From assembly GCA_964604135.1 (NCBI GenBank), contig CAZRXU010000057.1, forward strand, positions 1 through 16,041: a DNA stretch of 16,041 bases. Reading direction: 5' to 3'. Numbering within the stretch: the first letter of the stretch is position 1; every line of letters starts with the position of its first letter. The notes under the pieces are model-generated. The model worked only from the letters and a program-made list of their open reading frames with translations. It was not told the DNA's origin and ran no database searches. This DNA is from Sabulitectum sp964604135 (GTDB lineage: Bacteria; Fermentibacterota; Fermentibacteria; Fermentibacterales; JCC-6). Both the position numbers and the translations under genes were made by a program. This document shows positions 1 through 7,700 of this stretch, in pieces.

Positions 1-2
1 CT

Positions 3-443
3 GATTTCCTTAACATGCTTGAGCGCGAGCGTCTTGAATCGAAGAAGATCAGCAAAACCAACGCTGTTACCAGCCAGATTCCCGGTGGAATAGCTCCCAG
101 GAATGTTCACATCGGTCCAAGTGACTACATCGAGTGGCTTGACGACAGGAAGTGGTGTTACATCCGTATGGAAGGAACCAGTTTCGGCGATGTTCCTCTT
201 AACATAGAAGCCAAACTTGAGGTATGGGACAGCCCTAACAGCGCCGGTGTTATCATCGATGCTGTCCGCTGTGCAAAGCTCGCTCTTGACAATGGTCTCA
301 GCGGCTCAATTGAAGCTCCGTCAAGCTATTTCTTCAAGTCTCCTCCTGTGCAGTACTACGATGACGAGTGTCACAGAATGACAGAAGAGTACATCAGCAC
401 CTACGGTAACAAGAAAGCTGACAGCAAAGCTGAAGAGAAGTAG
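3..443 (+). CDS. ino1: Inositol-3-phosphate synthase (myo-inositol-1-phosphate synthase), C-terminal part, 5'-truncated by the window edge
   Basis: This NAD-dependent enzyme isomerises glucose 6-phosphate to inositol 3-phosphate, the entry step to inositol lipids or inositol-based solutes. The frame is open to the left edge. The first complete codon is at 3 and reads DFLN, which together with the split codon before it fits the family's G-N-T-D-F-L-N stretch. Further conserved blocks follow in order: SKKISKTNAV (catalytic lysine region), VHIGPSDY, FGDVPLNIEAKLEVWDSPNS and AGVIIDAVRCAKLALD, then FKSPPVQ near the C-terminus. Only about 146 residues of a family usually near 360-440 aa are visible. 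The tail is rich in Lys and Glu. The gene ends in TAG seven bases before the tmk start, so the two are probably cotranscribed. The visible ATG at 15 is internal, not the real start. Family assignment is very secure; the physiological use of the inositol is unknown. Confidence 0.93.
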   Translation, partial: DFLNMLERERLESKKISKTNAVTSQIPGGIAPRNVHIGPSDYIEWLDDRKWCYIRMEGTSFGDVPLNIEAKLEVWDSPNSAGVIIDAVRCAKLALDNGLSGSIEAPSSYFFKSPPVQYYDDECHRMTEEYISTYGNKKADSKAEEK

Positions 444-450
444 AAGAAAA

Positions 451-1098
451 TTGCCCGGACTTTTCGTAACCTTTGAGGGCGTGGAAGGCTCGGGCAAGTC
501 CTCCAGATGCAGAATTCTGATACAGGCCCTTCAGGCTGTCGGGTACGAAGTTGTTTTTACCCGGGAGCCAGGCGGGCCTGATGTTTCAGAGAAAATCAGG
601 TCGCTCCTGTTGAACCCGGAGCTTGATGTTCCCCCTCTGTCAGAGTTAATGCTTTATTTTGCCAGCAGGGCGGCCAATGTAGAGAGAATTATCCTTCCCG
701 CATTGAAAGCAGGAGGTATAGTGTTGTGTGACAGGTTCAGCGATGCCACCTTTGCTTATCAGGGATGGGGCCGAGGTCTTCCTGTTGAAGAGATGAGAAA
801 GGTGAACACTCTGGCCACTGGAGGCCTGGCTCCCGATCTGACTGTTCTTATGGATCTTGACCCGGAAGAGGGCTTCAGAAGAATGAATCTCTCCGGAAGA
901 AAGCTTGACCGGATAGAAAAGGAGCATCTTTCTTTTCACAGAAAGGTAAGAGTCGGTTACCTTGCCCTTGCCGAAGAGGAACCGGAACGCTTCCTTGTTG
1001 TAGACGGTATGCTGGAGGAACAAAAGCAGGACTCTGTAATACTGAAAGAAGTTCTCAGAAGACTGCCCACAGAAGATAGAAGGGTGATAGATATATGA
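451..1098 (+). CDS. tmk: Thymidylate kinase (dTMP kinase)
   Basis: This enzyme phosphorylates dTMP to dTDP with ATP in the cytoplasmic dTTP pathway. At 215 aa it has the usual family length. The P-loop GVEGSGKS is at residues 10-17, the dTMP-binding and catalytic DRF at 94-96, FAYQG at 101-105, and a LID segment SGRKLDRIE at about 148-156. The P-loop lacks the extra arginine of type I enzymes, while the LID carries arginines and lysines, which fits the type II (E. coli-like) class. The start is TTG. No ATG lies near the conserved N-terminal strand GLFVTFEG, and a purine-rich GAAGAGAAG precedes it. The stop overlaps the next gene's start as ATGA, implying translational coupling to the peptidase gene. 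A 7-bp inverted repeat pairs the start codon region with P-loop codons (see findings). Confidence 0.95.
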   Translation: MPGLFVTFEGVEGSGKSSRCRILIQALQAVGYEVVFTREPGGPDVSEKIRSLLLNPELDVPPLSELMLYFASRAANVERIILPALKAGGIVLCDRFSDATFAYQGWGRGLPVEEMRKVNTLATGGLAPDLTVLMDLDPEEGFRRMNLSGRKLDRIEKEHLSFHRKVRVGYLALAEEEPERFLVVDGMLEEQKQDSVILKEVLRRLPTEDRRVIDI

Positions 1099-2576
1099 AA
1101 GACCTTGTGCCGGGATGGATTGCTGTTACAACGGGTATGCTGCTGCTGACAACAGCACTGGTGCTTGGCCTTCCACCGGTTGCCCAGGCCGGTGACGAAG
1201 AAACACCAGCAGCGAGAGCTTCTTCTCTGGAGCTTTTTTTTGATGTTTACGGTATTACCAGATCTTCGTATGTAGATACTCTGGAGAGCAGGGAGCTTGT
1301 AGAGGAAGCACTGCAGGGAATGCTGCAGTCTCTTGACCCCAACAGCGTGCTTCTTACTCCCGAAGAATTCGAGAACCTTCAGATACAGCTTGAAGGGTCT
1401 TTTGAAGGTGTAGGTATCACCCTGGGGCAGCGTGACAACTGGCTTACTGTTATTTCTCCCATTGAAGGAACCCCTGCTTACAGGGCTGGAATGAAGGCCG
1501 GTGATCGTATTGTAAAAATAGACAGTATGTCCACAGAAGGAATAACAACCACCGAGGCGGTTTCTTTTATCAGGGGTCCAGGGGGCACCGTGGTGAACCT
1601 CACAGTGGAAAGACCTGGTATGGATGAGCCTATTGTGTTTCCAATCGAGAGGGATGTTATTGATTTTCCTTCGGTTTCTGCCAGTTTTATGGTTGAACCT
1701 GGCATTGGATACGTTCGTCTCTCCAGGTTCAGCGAAGAATCTGCCACAGAAGTCTACGATGCAATAACAGAGTTAAGAGATGAAGGCGCAGAGAGTATGA
1801 TTCTTGACCTGCGGGGGAATCCAGGCGGTCTGATGCTTCCTTCCATTGATGTTGCCGACATTTTTCTTCCTGCAGGTGCAGTTGTTGTTACCACCAGAGG
1901 GCAGGCTGTGGGAGAATACACATACAGAACAAGAAGGGGAGTTCTGTACAGCGGTAATACTGTTCTTCTTGTGGATGGAGGCAGTGCCAGTTCTTCAGAA
2001 ATACTCTCAGGTGCTCTTCAGGATCAGCACGCCGCTACTTTAATAGGAACCAGAACCTTTGGGAAGGGTTCTGTTCAGTCTCTGTCTGATCTGGGAGAAT
2101 ATCCCGGGCTTGGGCACTACGGAGTAAAGCTTACCACTGCAAGGTACTACACCCCCAACGGCAACAGCATAGACAGAACCCTTCGGGATGATTTTATGGA
2201 ATCCGGCGCAGAAGAAACCTGGGGCATCATTCCAGACATAACAGTTGAACCGGATTCTTTCGGTGTGGCTCTTGTTGCCGAGCTGGAGCTTGACGGGCAC
2301 TTTTTCAGTTTCGCAGTAGATTACACTCTGGAGAACGATGTTTCTCTTGATTTCTGGCCAGATGAAACAGTCCTGCAGTCTTTCCGGGAGTATATGGACG
2401 CAGAGGATATCGAATACACAGATGAGGAATTTGCCGAGAGCAAAGCGTACATAGAACGGGCTCTTCTCCGTGAGATTGCTCTTCGCGAATGGCCTCTTAA
2501 CCATTTTTACGAGGTAACGGCTCCCCACGACGATGTTATTGTCAGGGCAGTGGAGTTCCTTGCGGAGGATCAGTAA
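1095..2576 (+). CDS. S41-family C-terminal processing peptidase (CtpA/Prc-like), exported
   Basis: This is a serine protease that trims or degrades exported proteins from their C-termini, acting outside the cytoplasmic membrane. The 493-aa product starts with a hydrophobic signal segment ending A-Q-A (cleavage predicted after residue 32). A PDZ domain covers about 93-180 and includes GVGITL and AYRAGMKAGDRI. The S41 catalytic domain covers about 200-385. The Ser-Lys dyad is readable: S299 in GGSASSSEI and K324 in TFGKGSVQ, exactly 25 residues apart as in known members, with Q328 four residues on. The strand LDLRGNPGG (238-246) is also typical. A C-terminal extension of about 108 residues rich in Asp and Glu is less conserved. 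ATG at 1095 follows AGGGTGA with good spacing and overlaps the tmk stop. ctpA or prc naming cannot be decided from sequence alone. Confidence 0.94.
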   Translation: MKDLVPGWIAVTTGMLLLTTALVLGLPPVAQAGDEETPAARASSLELFFDVYGITRSSYVDTLESRELVEEALQGMLQSLDPNSVLLTPEEFENLQIQLEGSFEGVGITLGQRDNWLTVISPIEGTPAYRAGMKAGDRIVKIDSMSTEGITTTEAVSFIRGPGGTVVNLTVERPGMDEPIVFPIERDVIDFPSVSASFMVEPGIGYVRLSRFSEESATEVYDAITELRDEGAESMILDLRGNPGGLMLPSIDVADIFLPAGAVVVTTRGQAVGEYTYRTRRGVLYSGNTVLLVDGGSASSSEILSGALQDQHAATLIGTRTFGKGSVQSLSDLGEYPGLGHYGVKLTTARYYTPNGNSIDRTLRDDFMESGAEETWGIIPDITVEPDSFGVALVAELELDGHFFSFAVDYTLENDVSLDFWPDETVLQSFREYMDAEDIEYTDEEFAESKAYIERALLREIALREWPLNHFYEVTAPHDDVIVRAVEFLAEDQ

Positions 2577-2578
2577 CC

Positions 2579-3976
2579 ATGGTTATAAAGTTCGGTACAT
2601 CCGGCTGGAGAGGTGTAATTTCCAGGGAATTTACCTGGAGCAGGGCCATGGCAGTGGCAGATGCCATTGCAGTCAGGCTGCTGGAAACCGGGCACTCAAC
2701 AATAGCTGTGGGGGGTGACTGCCGCTTTCTTTCTCCCGAGCTGGCAGAAGCAGCCGCTCACAGACTGGCTGGGTACGGGTTCAAAGTGTATCTCTCGGAA
2801 CGAAATGTACCCACACCTGTGTTGTCACACGCTTGCAGGAAACTGAGCCTTGGGGGCGTTATAAATTTCACCGCCAGCCACAACCCGCCTGTGTACAACG
2901 GTATCAAGTTCAGCCCCTTTCATGGTGGGCCAGCAAACGGGAAAGACACTTCAAGAATAGAAGAACTGGTTGCCACAGGCGCAGTACCGAACAGCACCAT
3001 CGGGGGAACCGTAAAAGTTGTTGACTTTATCACCCCATATCTGAAAGACATCGATGGGTTAATAAACCCGGAAGTTTTCAGGAAAGCAGATTCTCTCAGA
3101 GTTGTTTACGACGCATTCAGTGGAGCTGGAAGTGGTGTTCTCGATCGTAAGTTTATAGAGCTTGGAGCTTCTGTCAGGGTTCTTAACGGAAAGCGTGACC
3201 CGCTTTTTGCCGGGCGCCAGCATCCAGAGCCTGGCGAGCAGTGTCTTTCCGATCTGTCACAGAGTGTGGTAAGAAGCGGGGCTTCGCTGGGTGTTGCCAC
3301 CGACGGTGACGCTGACAGGTTCGGCATTGTTGACGAGGAAGGTAACTTTATTACACCCCACGACTTCATGGCTCTGCTGGTTGACTATCTGGCAGAATCC
3401 GGACACGCAGGCAGGGTTGTTCGTTCCATAACAACCGGCAGCCTTCTGGACAGGGTGGCTCAGGCAAGAGGCCTTGAGGTAAAAGTTACACCTGTTGGTT
3501 TCAAGTATCTTGGCGCGGAGATTATTTCTGGTGGTGTTCTGCTGGCAGGCGAGGAGAGCGGCGGGCTTTCCCTTGGAACACATGTACCTGAAAAAGACGG
3601 TGTTCTTGCGGGTCTTCTGGCTGGTGAAATTGTGTGTTACTACGGTCAGGGCCTCGGTTCTCTTCTGCAGAAGCTCTGGAGCAGGTATGGGCGATTATTC
3701 AACACCAGGCTTGATCTTCCTCTTGATTCTGTTATGAAAGACTACATTCTGAAGAACCTGTTTCAATCCGACAAAAAGCAGGCAGCAGGGCTTCCAGTGA
3801 AGCGCATAGACAGAACAGATGGTGTTCAGCTTGTGTTTGATGAAAACACCTGGGTGCTTGTAAGGCTCAGCGGGACGGAACCGCTGGCGAGAGTTTATGT
3901 TCAATCCACAGACCTTGCAGAGAACACAAGAATAGCCGAAGCGCTTGCTGATGAATTCAGAGGGAACACCCAATGA
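2579..3976 (+). CDS. Alpha-D-phosphohexomutase, phosphoglucomutase/phosphomannomutase type
   Basis: The enzyme moves phosphate between C1 and C6 of a hexose phosphate, feeding sugar nucleotides for envelope polysaccharides and linking to glucose 6-phosphate. The 465-aa product shows all four domain signatures: FGTSGWRG (residues 5-12); the phosphoserine loop TASHNP with S100; the Mg-binding DGDADR at 242-247; the sugar-selectivity loop GEESGG at 324-329; and the phosphate-binding RLSGTEP at 429-435. GEESGG is closer to phosphoglucomutases than to the loops of GlmM, so glucose phosphate is the favoured substrate, though mannose phosphate or dual use is possible. GGAGG about 10 nt upstream supports the ATG, which lies two bases after the peptidase stop. 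The stop overlaps the DUF177 gene by ATGA. Glucose 6-phosphate is also the substrate of the inositol synthase at the left edge, a possible metabolic link (inference). Confidence 0.94.
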   Translation: MVIKFGTSGWRGVISREFTWSRAMAVADAIAVRLLETGHSTIAVGGDCRFLSPELAEAAAHRLAGYGFKVYLSERNVPTPVLSHACRKLSLGGVINFTASHNPPVYNGIKFSPFHGGPANGKDTSRIEELVATGAVPNSTIGGTVKVVDFITPYLKDIDGLINPEVFRKADSLRVVYDAFSGAGSGVLDRKFIELGASVRVLNGKRDPLFAGRQHPEPGEQCLSDLSQSVVRSGASLGVATDGDADRFGIVDEEGNFITPHDFMALLVDYLAESGHAGRVVRSITTGSLLDRVAQARGLEVKVTPVGFKYLGAEIISGGVLLAGEESGGLSLGTHVPEKDGVLAGLLAGEIVCYYGQGLGSLLQKLWSRYGRLFNTRLDLPLDSVMKDYILKNLFQSDKKQAAGLPVKRIDRTDGVQLVFDENTWVLVRLSGTEPLARVYVQSTDLAENTRIAEALADEFRGNTQ

Positions 3977-4452
3977 GGCTAATTGAAGAGACACTGTCTA
4001 TACCGATTAACTCTATTCCTCGGGGAACGACCAGAGAAACTTTTACAATACAGATGAATAAAGTTCCGTGGGATATTCCCGATGCTGATATCTGCTCGGA
4101 AGAGGGTATTCTTGATCTTGATATTGTCAGAACCGAGTATGAAATAATAGTTAAAGGTTTTCTTGATGCAGAGTTTACTGTACCATGTGCCAGGTGCCTT
4201 ACTCCCGTTGTTTTTCCGGTAGCAGAGGAGATTGAAAGAATGTATTCGTGGAACCCGGATATGCTTTCAGACCCTGAAGTTGAACCGGTCTCGCACAATG
4301 ACGGAACAGTTTGTATATTAGACCCCGTTCGTGAGGCGATTATTTTTTCCCTGCCTGCAATGCCGCTCTGCAAACCAGATTGCAGAGGGCTGTGTCCCAG
4401 TTGCGGGGTTAATCGTAATTTTGAAGAATGTGAACACGGTTTCGAAGCCTGA
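3973..4452 (+). CDS. yceD: DUF177 / YceD-family protein
   Basis: YceD proteins are widely found next to rpmF and have been linked to 23S rRNA accumulation; the biochemical role is poorly known. The 159-aa product has the family layout: a beta-rich N-terminal half, the CARC motif (C72, C75), an acidic linker, and the diagnostic C-terminal block CKPDCRGLCPSCG with C133, C137, C141 and C144, plus C153 near the end. The number and spacing of cysteines suggest metal binding, which is inference. It starts with ATG overlapping the mutase stop by four bases, with AGGGA seven bases upstream, and precedes rpmF by 31 bases. Position directly before rpmF-plsX-fabH is the classic arrangement and supports the call independently of sequence. 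Confidence 0.9.
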   Translation: MRLIEETLSIPINSIPRGTTRETFTIQMNKVPWDIPDADICSEEGILDLDIVRTEYEIIVKGFLDAEFTVPCARCLTPVVFPVAEEIERMYSWNPDMLSDPEVEPVSHNDGTVCILDPVREAIIFSLPAMPLCKPDCRGLCPSCGVNRNFEECEHGFEA

Positions 4453-4483
4453 TCTTCGAGCGATAAATGAAAGTGAGAATCAG

Positions 4484-4666
4484 ATGCCCGTTCCAAAAAG
4501 AAGGCACTCTTCCACAAGGCGCGACAAAGGTCGTACCCACTGGAAGATAGAAGTCAGGTCTACCAGTGTGTGTCCCCAGTGCGGCGAGCCTAGGCTGCCC
4601 CACCGGGTTTGTAAGCACTGCGGTTATTACAACGGTCGCCAGGTTACAGAGCCTGTTGAAGACTAG
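4484..4666 (+). CDS. rpmF: 50S ribosomal protein L32
   Basis: L32 is a small zinc-ribbon protein of the large ribosomal subunit. The product is 60 aa, the normal length, starts MPVPKRRHSSTRRDKGR as nearly all L32 proteins do, and has the four zinc ligands C30, C33, C43 and C46 (CPQC and CKHC). ATG at 4484 is fixed by this universal N-terminus; the frame is open much further upstream but that extension overlaps yceD and is not real. The Shine-Dalgarno sequence is weak (AGTGAG). It is placed between yceD and plsX as in many bacteria. Because the zinc ligands are kept, this is the C+ (zinc-dependent) form. Confidence 0.96.
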   Translation: MPVPKRRHSSTRRDKGRTHWKIEVRSTSVCPQCGEPRLPHRVCKHCGYYNGRQVTEPVED

Positions 4667-4674
4667 TACTGAAC

Positions 4675-5718
4675 TTGGCTGAATCAGTTGTTGTGGCACT
4701 TGATGCCATGGGTGGTGATCACGGCCCCGGCGTTGTTGTAGACGGGGCCGTGAGGTTTTTCAAGGAAAGCCCCAGGAAATTACAGAAGAATGTAAAGATA
4801 ATACTGGTGGGCCATCAGGATACGGTTGCCAGGTTGCTTTCCGCAACCGGAGGTCAGAAGTACCCCATTGAAATCAAACACGCTTCGCAGGTTATCTCTA
4901 TGGATGACCATCCGGCGGAAGCACTGAAACAAAAGCCTGACAGTTCCATGATGGTCATGGCAGACCTTCAGCGCAGGGGAACAGCCAACGCAATGGTAAG
5001 CCCGGGCAACACCGGTGCAATGATGGCAAGCAGTATGTTTGCCCTCGGAAGAATCAAAGGTATCTCGCGTCCTGCACTTGCCAGCACCATCCCGACTATT
5101 GGCAATCCAACAATTCTTGTGGATGTTGGTGCCAATGTAGGCTGCCGTCCTCAGCTTCTGTACAAGTTCGCCTTCATGGGAAGCATCTACTCAAAACTGG
5201 TTTTTGGGGTGGAACAACCCAAGGTTTCTCTGCTTAATGTAGGAAGTGAATCGTCGAAGGGTCCTTCGGATATAAAGGAGGTTTACAGCATGCTGTCAAA
5301 AGCTCCTCTGAATTTTGCAGGTAACATTGAGGGCAATGGTATTCTTATGGGCGATGCAGATGTGATTGTGTGTGACGGTTACACAGGCAATGTTCTGGTA
5401 AAGTTTATCGAATCCATTGCGTCTATGGTGGGAGGAACCCTTTATCTGGAGATGAAAAAACAGTGGACTTCCAGGATGGGTTATGTGTTCATGAAACCGT
5501 CTTTTAACAAGCTCTGGAAAAAATTTGATGCTGCCGAGTACGGTGGAGCCCCGCTTCTGGGTCTTAACGGGGTGGCCATAGTGGCCCACGGAAGCTCTTC
5601 CGCACTTGCTATAAGAAATGCTGTATCTGCTGCCTGCGACTTCAGGCGCAGCGGTGCAGTGGAAGCTATCAGAGACAAGATGGCTGAACTAATGGAGGAG
5701 GAAAAAGCTGTTGAATGA
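4675..5718 (+). CDS. plsX: Phosphate acyltransferase PlsX (acyl-ACP:phosphate acyltransferase)
   Basis: PlsX converts acyl-ACP and phosphate to acyl-phosphate, the donor for PlsY, and so connects fatty acid synthesis to phospholipid synthesis at the membrane surface. The 347-aa product has DAMGGDHGP (10-18), SPGNTGA (109-115), LVDVGANV (148-155), LNVGSESSKG (187-196), GNGILMGDADVIVCDGYTGN (220-239) and GGAPLLGLNG (290-299), all family hallmarks. The start is TTG. The next methionine (M12) is inside the conserved DAMGGD, so it cannot be the start; no strong Shine-Dalgarno is visible, suggesting coupling to rpmF, whose stop is eight bases away. A terminator-like hairpin lies in codons 15-29. 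The 3' end overlaps fabH by eight bases. Confidence 0.96.
   Translation: MAESVVVALDAMGGDHGPGVVVDGAVRFFKESPRKLQKNVKIILVGHQDTVARLLSATGGQKYPIEIKHASQVISMDDHPAEALKQKPDSSMMVMADLQRRGTANAMVSPGNTGAMMASSMFALGRIKGISRPALASTIPTIGNPTILVDVGANVGCRPQLLYKFAFMGSIYSKLVFGVEQPKVSLLNVGSESSKGPSDIKEVYSMLSKAPLNFAGNIEGNGILMGDADVIVCDGYTGNVLVKFIESIASMVGGTLYLEMKKQWTSRMGYVFMKPSFNKLWKKFDAAEYGGAPLLGLNGVAIVAHGSSSALAIRNAVSAACDFRRSGAVEAIRDKMAELMEEEKAVE
4719..4760 (+). terminator. Intrinsic-terminator-like hairpin inside the 5' part of plsX
   Basis: The arms TCACGGCCCCG (4719-4729) and CGGGGCCGTGA (4743-4753) are perfectly complementary over 11 bp with a 13-nt loop. GG and then five Ts (4756-4760) follow at once. In form this is an intrinsic terminator, but it sits in the coding frame of plsX starting 44 nt after the TTG. 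It could act as a polar attenuator that fires only when plsX is not being translated, or it may be a by-product of the codons for the conserved DHGP and the following Val-Asp-Gly-Ala stretch. The structure is seen directly; function is inference. Confidence 0.35.
5694..5701 (+). promoter_or_regulatory. Strong Shine-Dalgarno for fabH
   Basis: GGAGGAGG lies inside the end of plsX, nine bases before a TTG codon. It fixes that TTG as the fabH start even though it overlaps the plsX stop, because the next in-frame methionine (residue 28) would remove the conserved first strand of the fold. Confidence 0.7.
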
Positions 5719-6709
5719 GCGACACGCCTATATCAAAGGTACAGGACATTTTGCTCCGGAACCTGTTCTTACAAACGATGATCTTTCAAAGATGGTTGAC
5801 ACGAATGATGAATGGATAACATCAAGAACCGGTATCAAGCAGCGTCATATTGCTCCCGATGACATGGCGAACAGCGACATGTCTTACGAAGCAGCCCTAA
5901 GAGCTATGAAAGACGCCGGCTGGAAACCCGAGGATGTTCAGGCTGTTTTTCTTGGAACGGTAACACCAGACTATTCTTTTCCCAATACAGCTGCACTTGT
6001 TGCTGATCGTCTGGGTCTTAGCAGGGTACCATGTTACGATTTTGAGGCTGGCTGTAGTGGTTTTATATACGGTTTGATACAGGCAAAGGCATTTATTACC
6101 TCCGGTCTGCTTGACAGAGTTATTGTGATTGGCGCCGAGAAACTCTCCTCAATCACCGACTGGGAAGACAGGAACACCTGTGTTCTGTTCGGAGACGGAG
6201 CCGGAGCAGCCTGCATAGGCAGCGAGGGCCCTGGAGGGCTGCTAGGCGGTTTTCACTGGGGAAGTGACGGCTCTCTTGGTCATCTTCTCGATCAGCCCGC
6301 AAGCGGATCAAGGCAGCCCATAACCCACGAGGCTATTAACAATAAAGACGACAAAATTCATATGGCTGGCGGTGAAATAATGAAGAGTGCGGTAAGGGCC
6401 ATGAGAGATTCAGCTCTTAAAGCCCTGGAAGAGGATGGACTTACCTACAAGGATGTGAATCTTCTTATCTCGCACCAGGCAAATGTAAGAATCATAGAAT
6501 CTACAGCCAGAGTTCTCAGGCTTGAGTGGAAAGATGTGTATGTAAACATCGATCAGTACGGCAACACATCCAGTGCTTCTATTCCAATCGCCATGGATGA
6601 GGCGCTGCACAATGGAACCATAAAGCCCGGCTTTAAAGTTGTACTGGCTGCTTTTGGTGCAGGCCTTACCTGGGGAGGTATTGTTGTGAGGTGGAGTGAT
6701 GAATCTTAA
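5711..6709 (+). CDS. fabH: Beta-ketoacyl-ACP synthase III
   Basis: FabH starts type II fatty acid synthesis by condensing an acyl-CoA primer (usually acetyl-CoA) with malonyl-ACP. The 332-aa thiolase-fold product has the full Cys-His-Asn triad: C115 in EAGCSGF, H255 in SHQANVRI and N285 in YGNTSSASIP. TNDEWITSRTGI (31-42), FGDGAGA (160-166) and the C-terminal AFGAGLTWGG are typical. The nucleophile context is EAGC rather than the more common AAC, a mild variation. The start is TTG with a strong GGAGGAGG nine bases upstream. The gene overlaps both neighbours: plsX by eight bases and fabG by about eleven. Primer specificity (acetyl or branched) cannot be read from sequence. Confidence 0.96.
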   Translation: MNERHAYIKGTGHFAPEPVLTNDDLSKMVDTNDEWITSRTGIKQRHIAPDDMANSDMSYEAALRAMKDAGWKPEDVQAVFLGTVTPDYSFPNTAALVADRLGLSRVPCYDFEAGCSGFIYGLIQAKAFITSGLLDRVIVIGAEKLSSITDWEDRNTCVLFGDGAGAACIGSEGPGGLLGGFHWGSDGSLGHLLDQPASGSRQPITHEAINNKDDKIHMAGGEIMKSAVRAMRDSALKALEEDGLTYKDVNLLISHQANVRIIESTARVLRLEWKDVYVNIDQYGNTSSASIPIAMDEALHNGTIKPGFKVVLAAFGAGLTWGGIVVRWSDES

Positions 6710-7427
6710 CGCTACAGCGGTTGTTACAGGCGCGGCCCGGGGAATTGGCTTTGAGATCGCAAAGAAACTCATAGATACAGGTTGGACTGTTGCTGCACTG
6801 GACATGCTGGAAGATGACCTTAACAGGTCTGCTTCGGAACTTGGAAGTATGTACAAGCCGTACACCGTCAACATCACCGACACACAGCAGCTCACTGCTG
6901 TGGCAGCTTCTATAGGAAAAGAGCTGCCGGTGGTTAAGGGCATCGTAAACAACGCGGGTATTACCCGTGATGCACTGATGATGCGTATGGGCGAAGATCA
7001 GTGGAATATGGTTATTGATGTAAATCTTACTGGAGCGTGGAAGGTAACCCAGGCTTTTATGAGGTCTCTTATCAGAGCTCGCGAAGGCAGTATTGTAAGC
7101 ATTTCATCGGTGGTCGGGCTTACAGGGTCTGCCGGTCAAACGAACTATGCTGCAAGCAAAGCCGGGCTTATTGGTATGTCAAAATCTCTAAACAGAGAGC
7201 TGGCAGCCAGAGGTATCACTGTGAATGTGGTGGCACCAGGATTTATTGAAACGGAAATGACAAAAAAGTTATCGGAGGAGGTACGCAGCGACTATCTTTC
7301 AAGGATTCCTGCGGCCAGGCTGGGGCTGCCCGTTGAAATTGCTGAAGCTGTGGCATTTCTCATGAGCCCCTCAGCCAAGTATATTACCGGTGTTGTGCTG
7401 CCCGTTGATGGCGGTCTTACCACCTGA
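6699..7427 (+). CDS. fabG: 3-oxoacyl-ACP reductase
   Basis: FabG reduces beta-ketoacyl-ACP to beta-hydroxyacyl-ACP with NADPH, the first reduction of the elongation cycle. The 242-aa Rossmann short-chain dehydrogenase has TGAARGIG (residues 10-17), NNAG (84-87), the catalytic Asn at N109, S137 in SISSVVG and YxxxK with Y150 and K154, and ends with the family pattern TGVVLPVDGGLTT. The start is a choice within GTGATG: GTG at 6696 or ATG at 6699. ATG is preferred because GAGG lies seven bases before it. It overlaps the fabH stop by eleven bases. In many bacteria fabD sits between fabH and fabG; here it does not. Other short-chain dehydrogenases look similar, but context makes FabG secure. Confidence 0.95.
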   Translation: MNLNATAVVTGAARGIGFEIAKKLIDTGWTVAALDMLEDDLNRSASELGSMYKPYTVNITDTQQLTAVAASIGKELPVVKGIVNNAGITRDALMMRMGEDQWNMVIDVNLTGAWKVTQAFMRSLIRAREGSIVSISSVVGLTGSAGQTNYAASKAGLIGMSKSLNRELAARGITVNVVAPGFIETEMTKKLSEEVRSDYLSRIPAARLGLPVEIAEAVAFLMSPSAKYITGVVLPVDGGLTT

Positions 7428-7439
7428 GAAAGGAAAGAT

Positions 7440-7679
7440 ATGTCTTTAGAAAACCGTATCGCCGAAATTATCGTAAGTCGTCTTAATGTTAAGCCGGAGG
7501 AAGTAACAAACTCTGCCAGCCTTAAAGATGATCTTGGAGCTGACTCTCTTGACATGGTTGATCTTATGATGGATCTCGAAGATACATTTAATCTCAAGAT
7601 TTCAGATGAAGATGGAAACAAACTTCAGACCGTTGGCTCTGTTGTTGAATTCCTGAAAGAAAAAGGCATAACAGCCTAG
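7440..7679 (+). CDS. acpP: Acyl carrier protein
   Basis: AcpP carries growing acyl chains on a phosphopantetheine arm. The 79-aa acidic, helical product has the prosthetic-group motif GADSLDMV with S36 as the attachment serine, a hydrophobic helix II (MVDLMMDLEDTFN) and the usual C-terminal helix. ATG at 7440 is preceded by AAGGAAAG and lies 12 bases after fabG. It is followed by the only sizeable gap of the lipid cluster (86 bases to fabF), holding a strong hairpin, a plausible means of keeping acpP mRNA more abundant than its neighbours (inference). Confidence 0.96.
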   Translation: MSLENRIAEIIVSRLNVKPEEVTNSASLKDDLGADSLDMVDLMMDLEDTFNLKISDEDGNKLQTVGSVVEFLKEKGITA

Positions 7680-7700
7680 AGAAACGCAGTTTATGAATTG

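Noticed and set aside
4331..4483. Upstream extension of the rpmF frame overlapping yceD
   Set aside because: L32 proteins start at MPVPKRR; the extension is out-of-frame yceD sequence.
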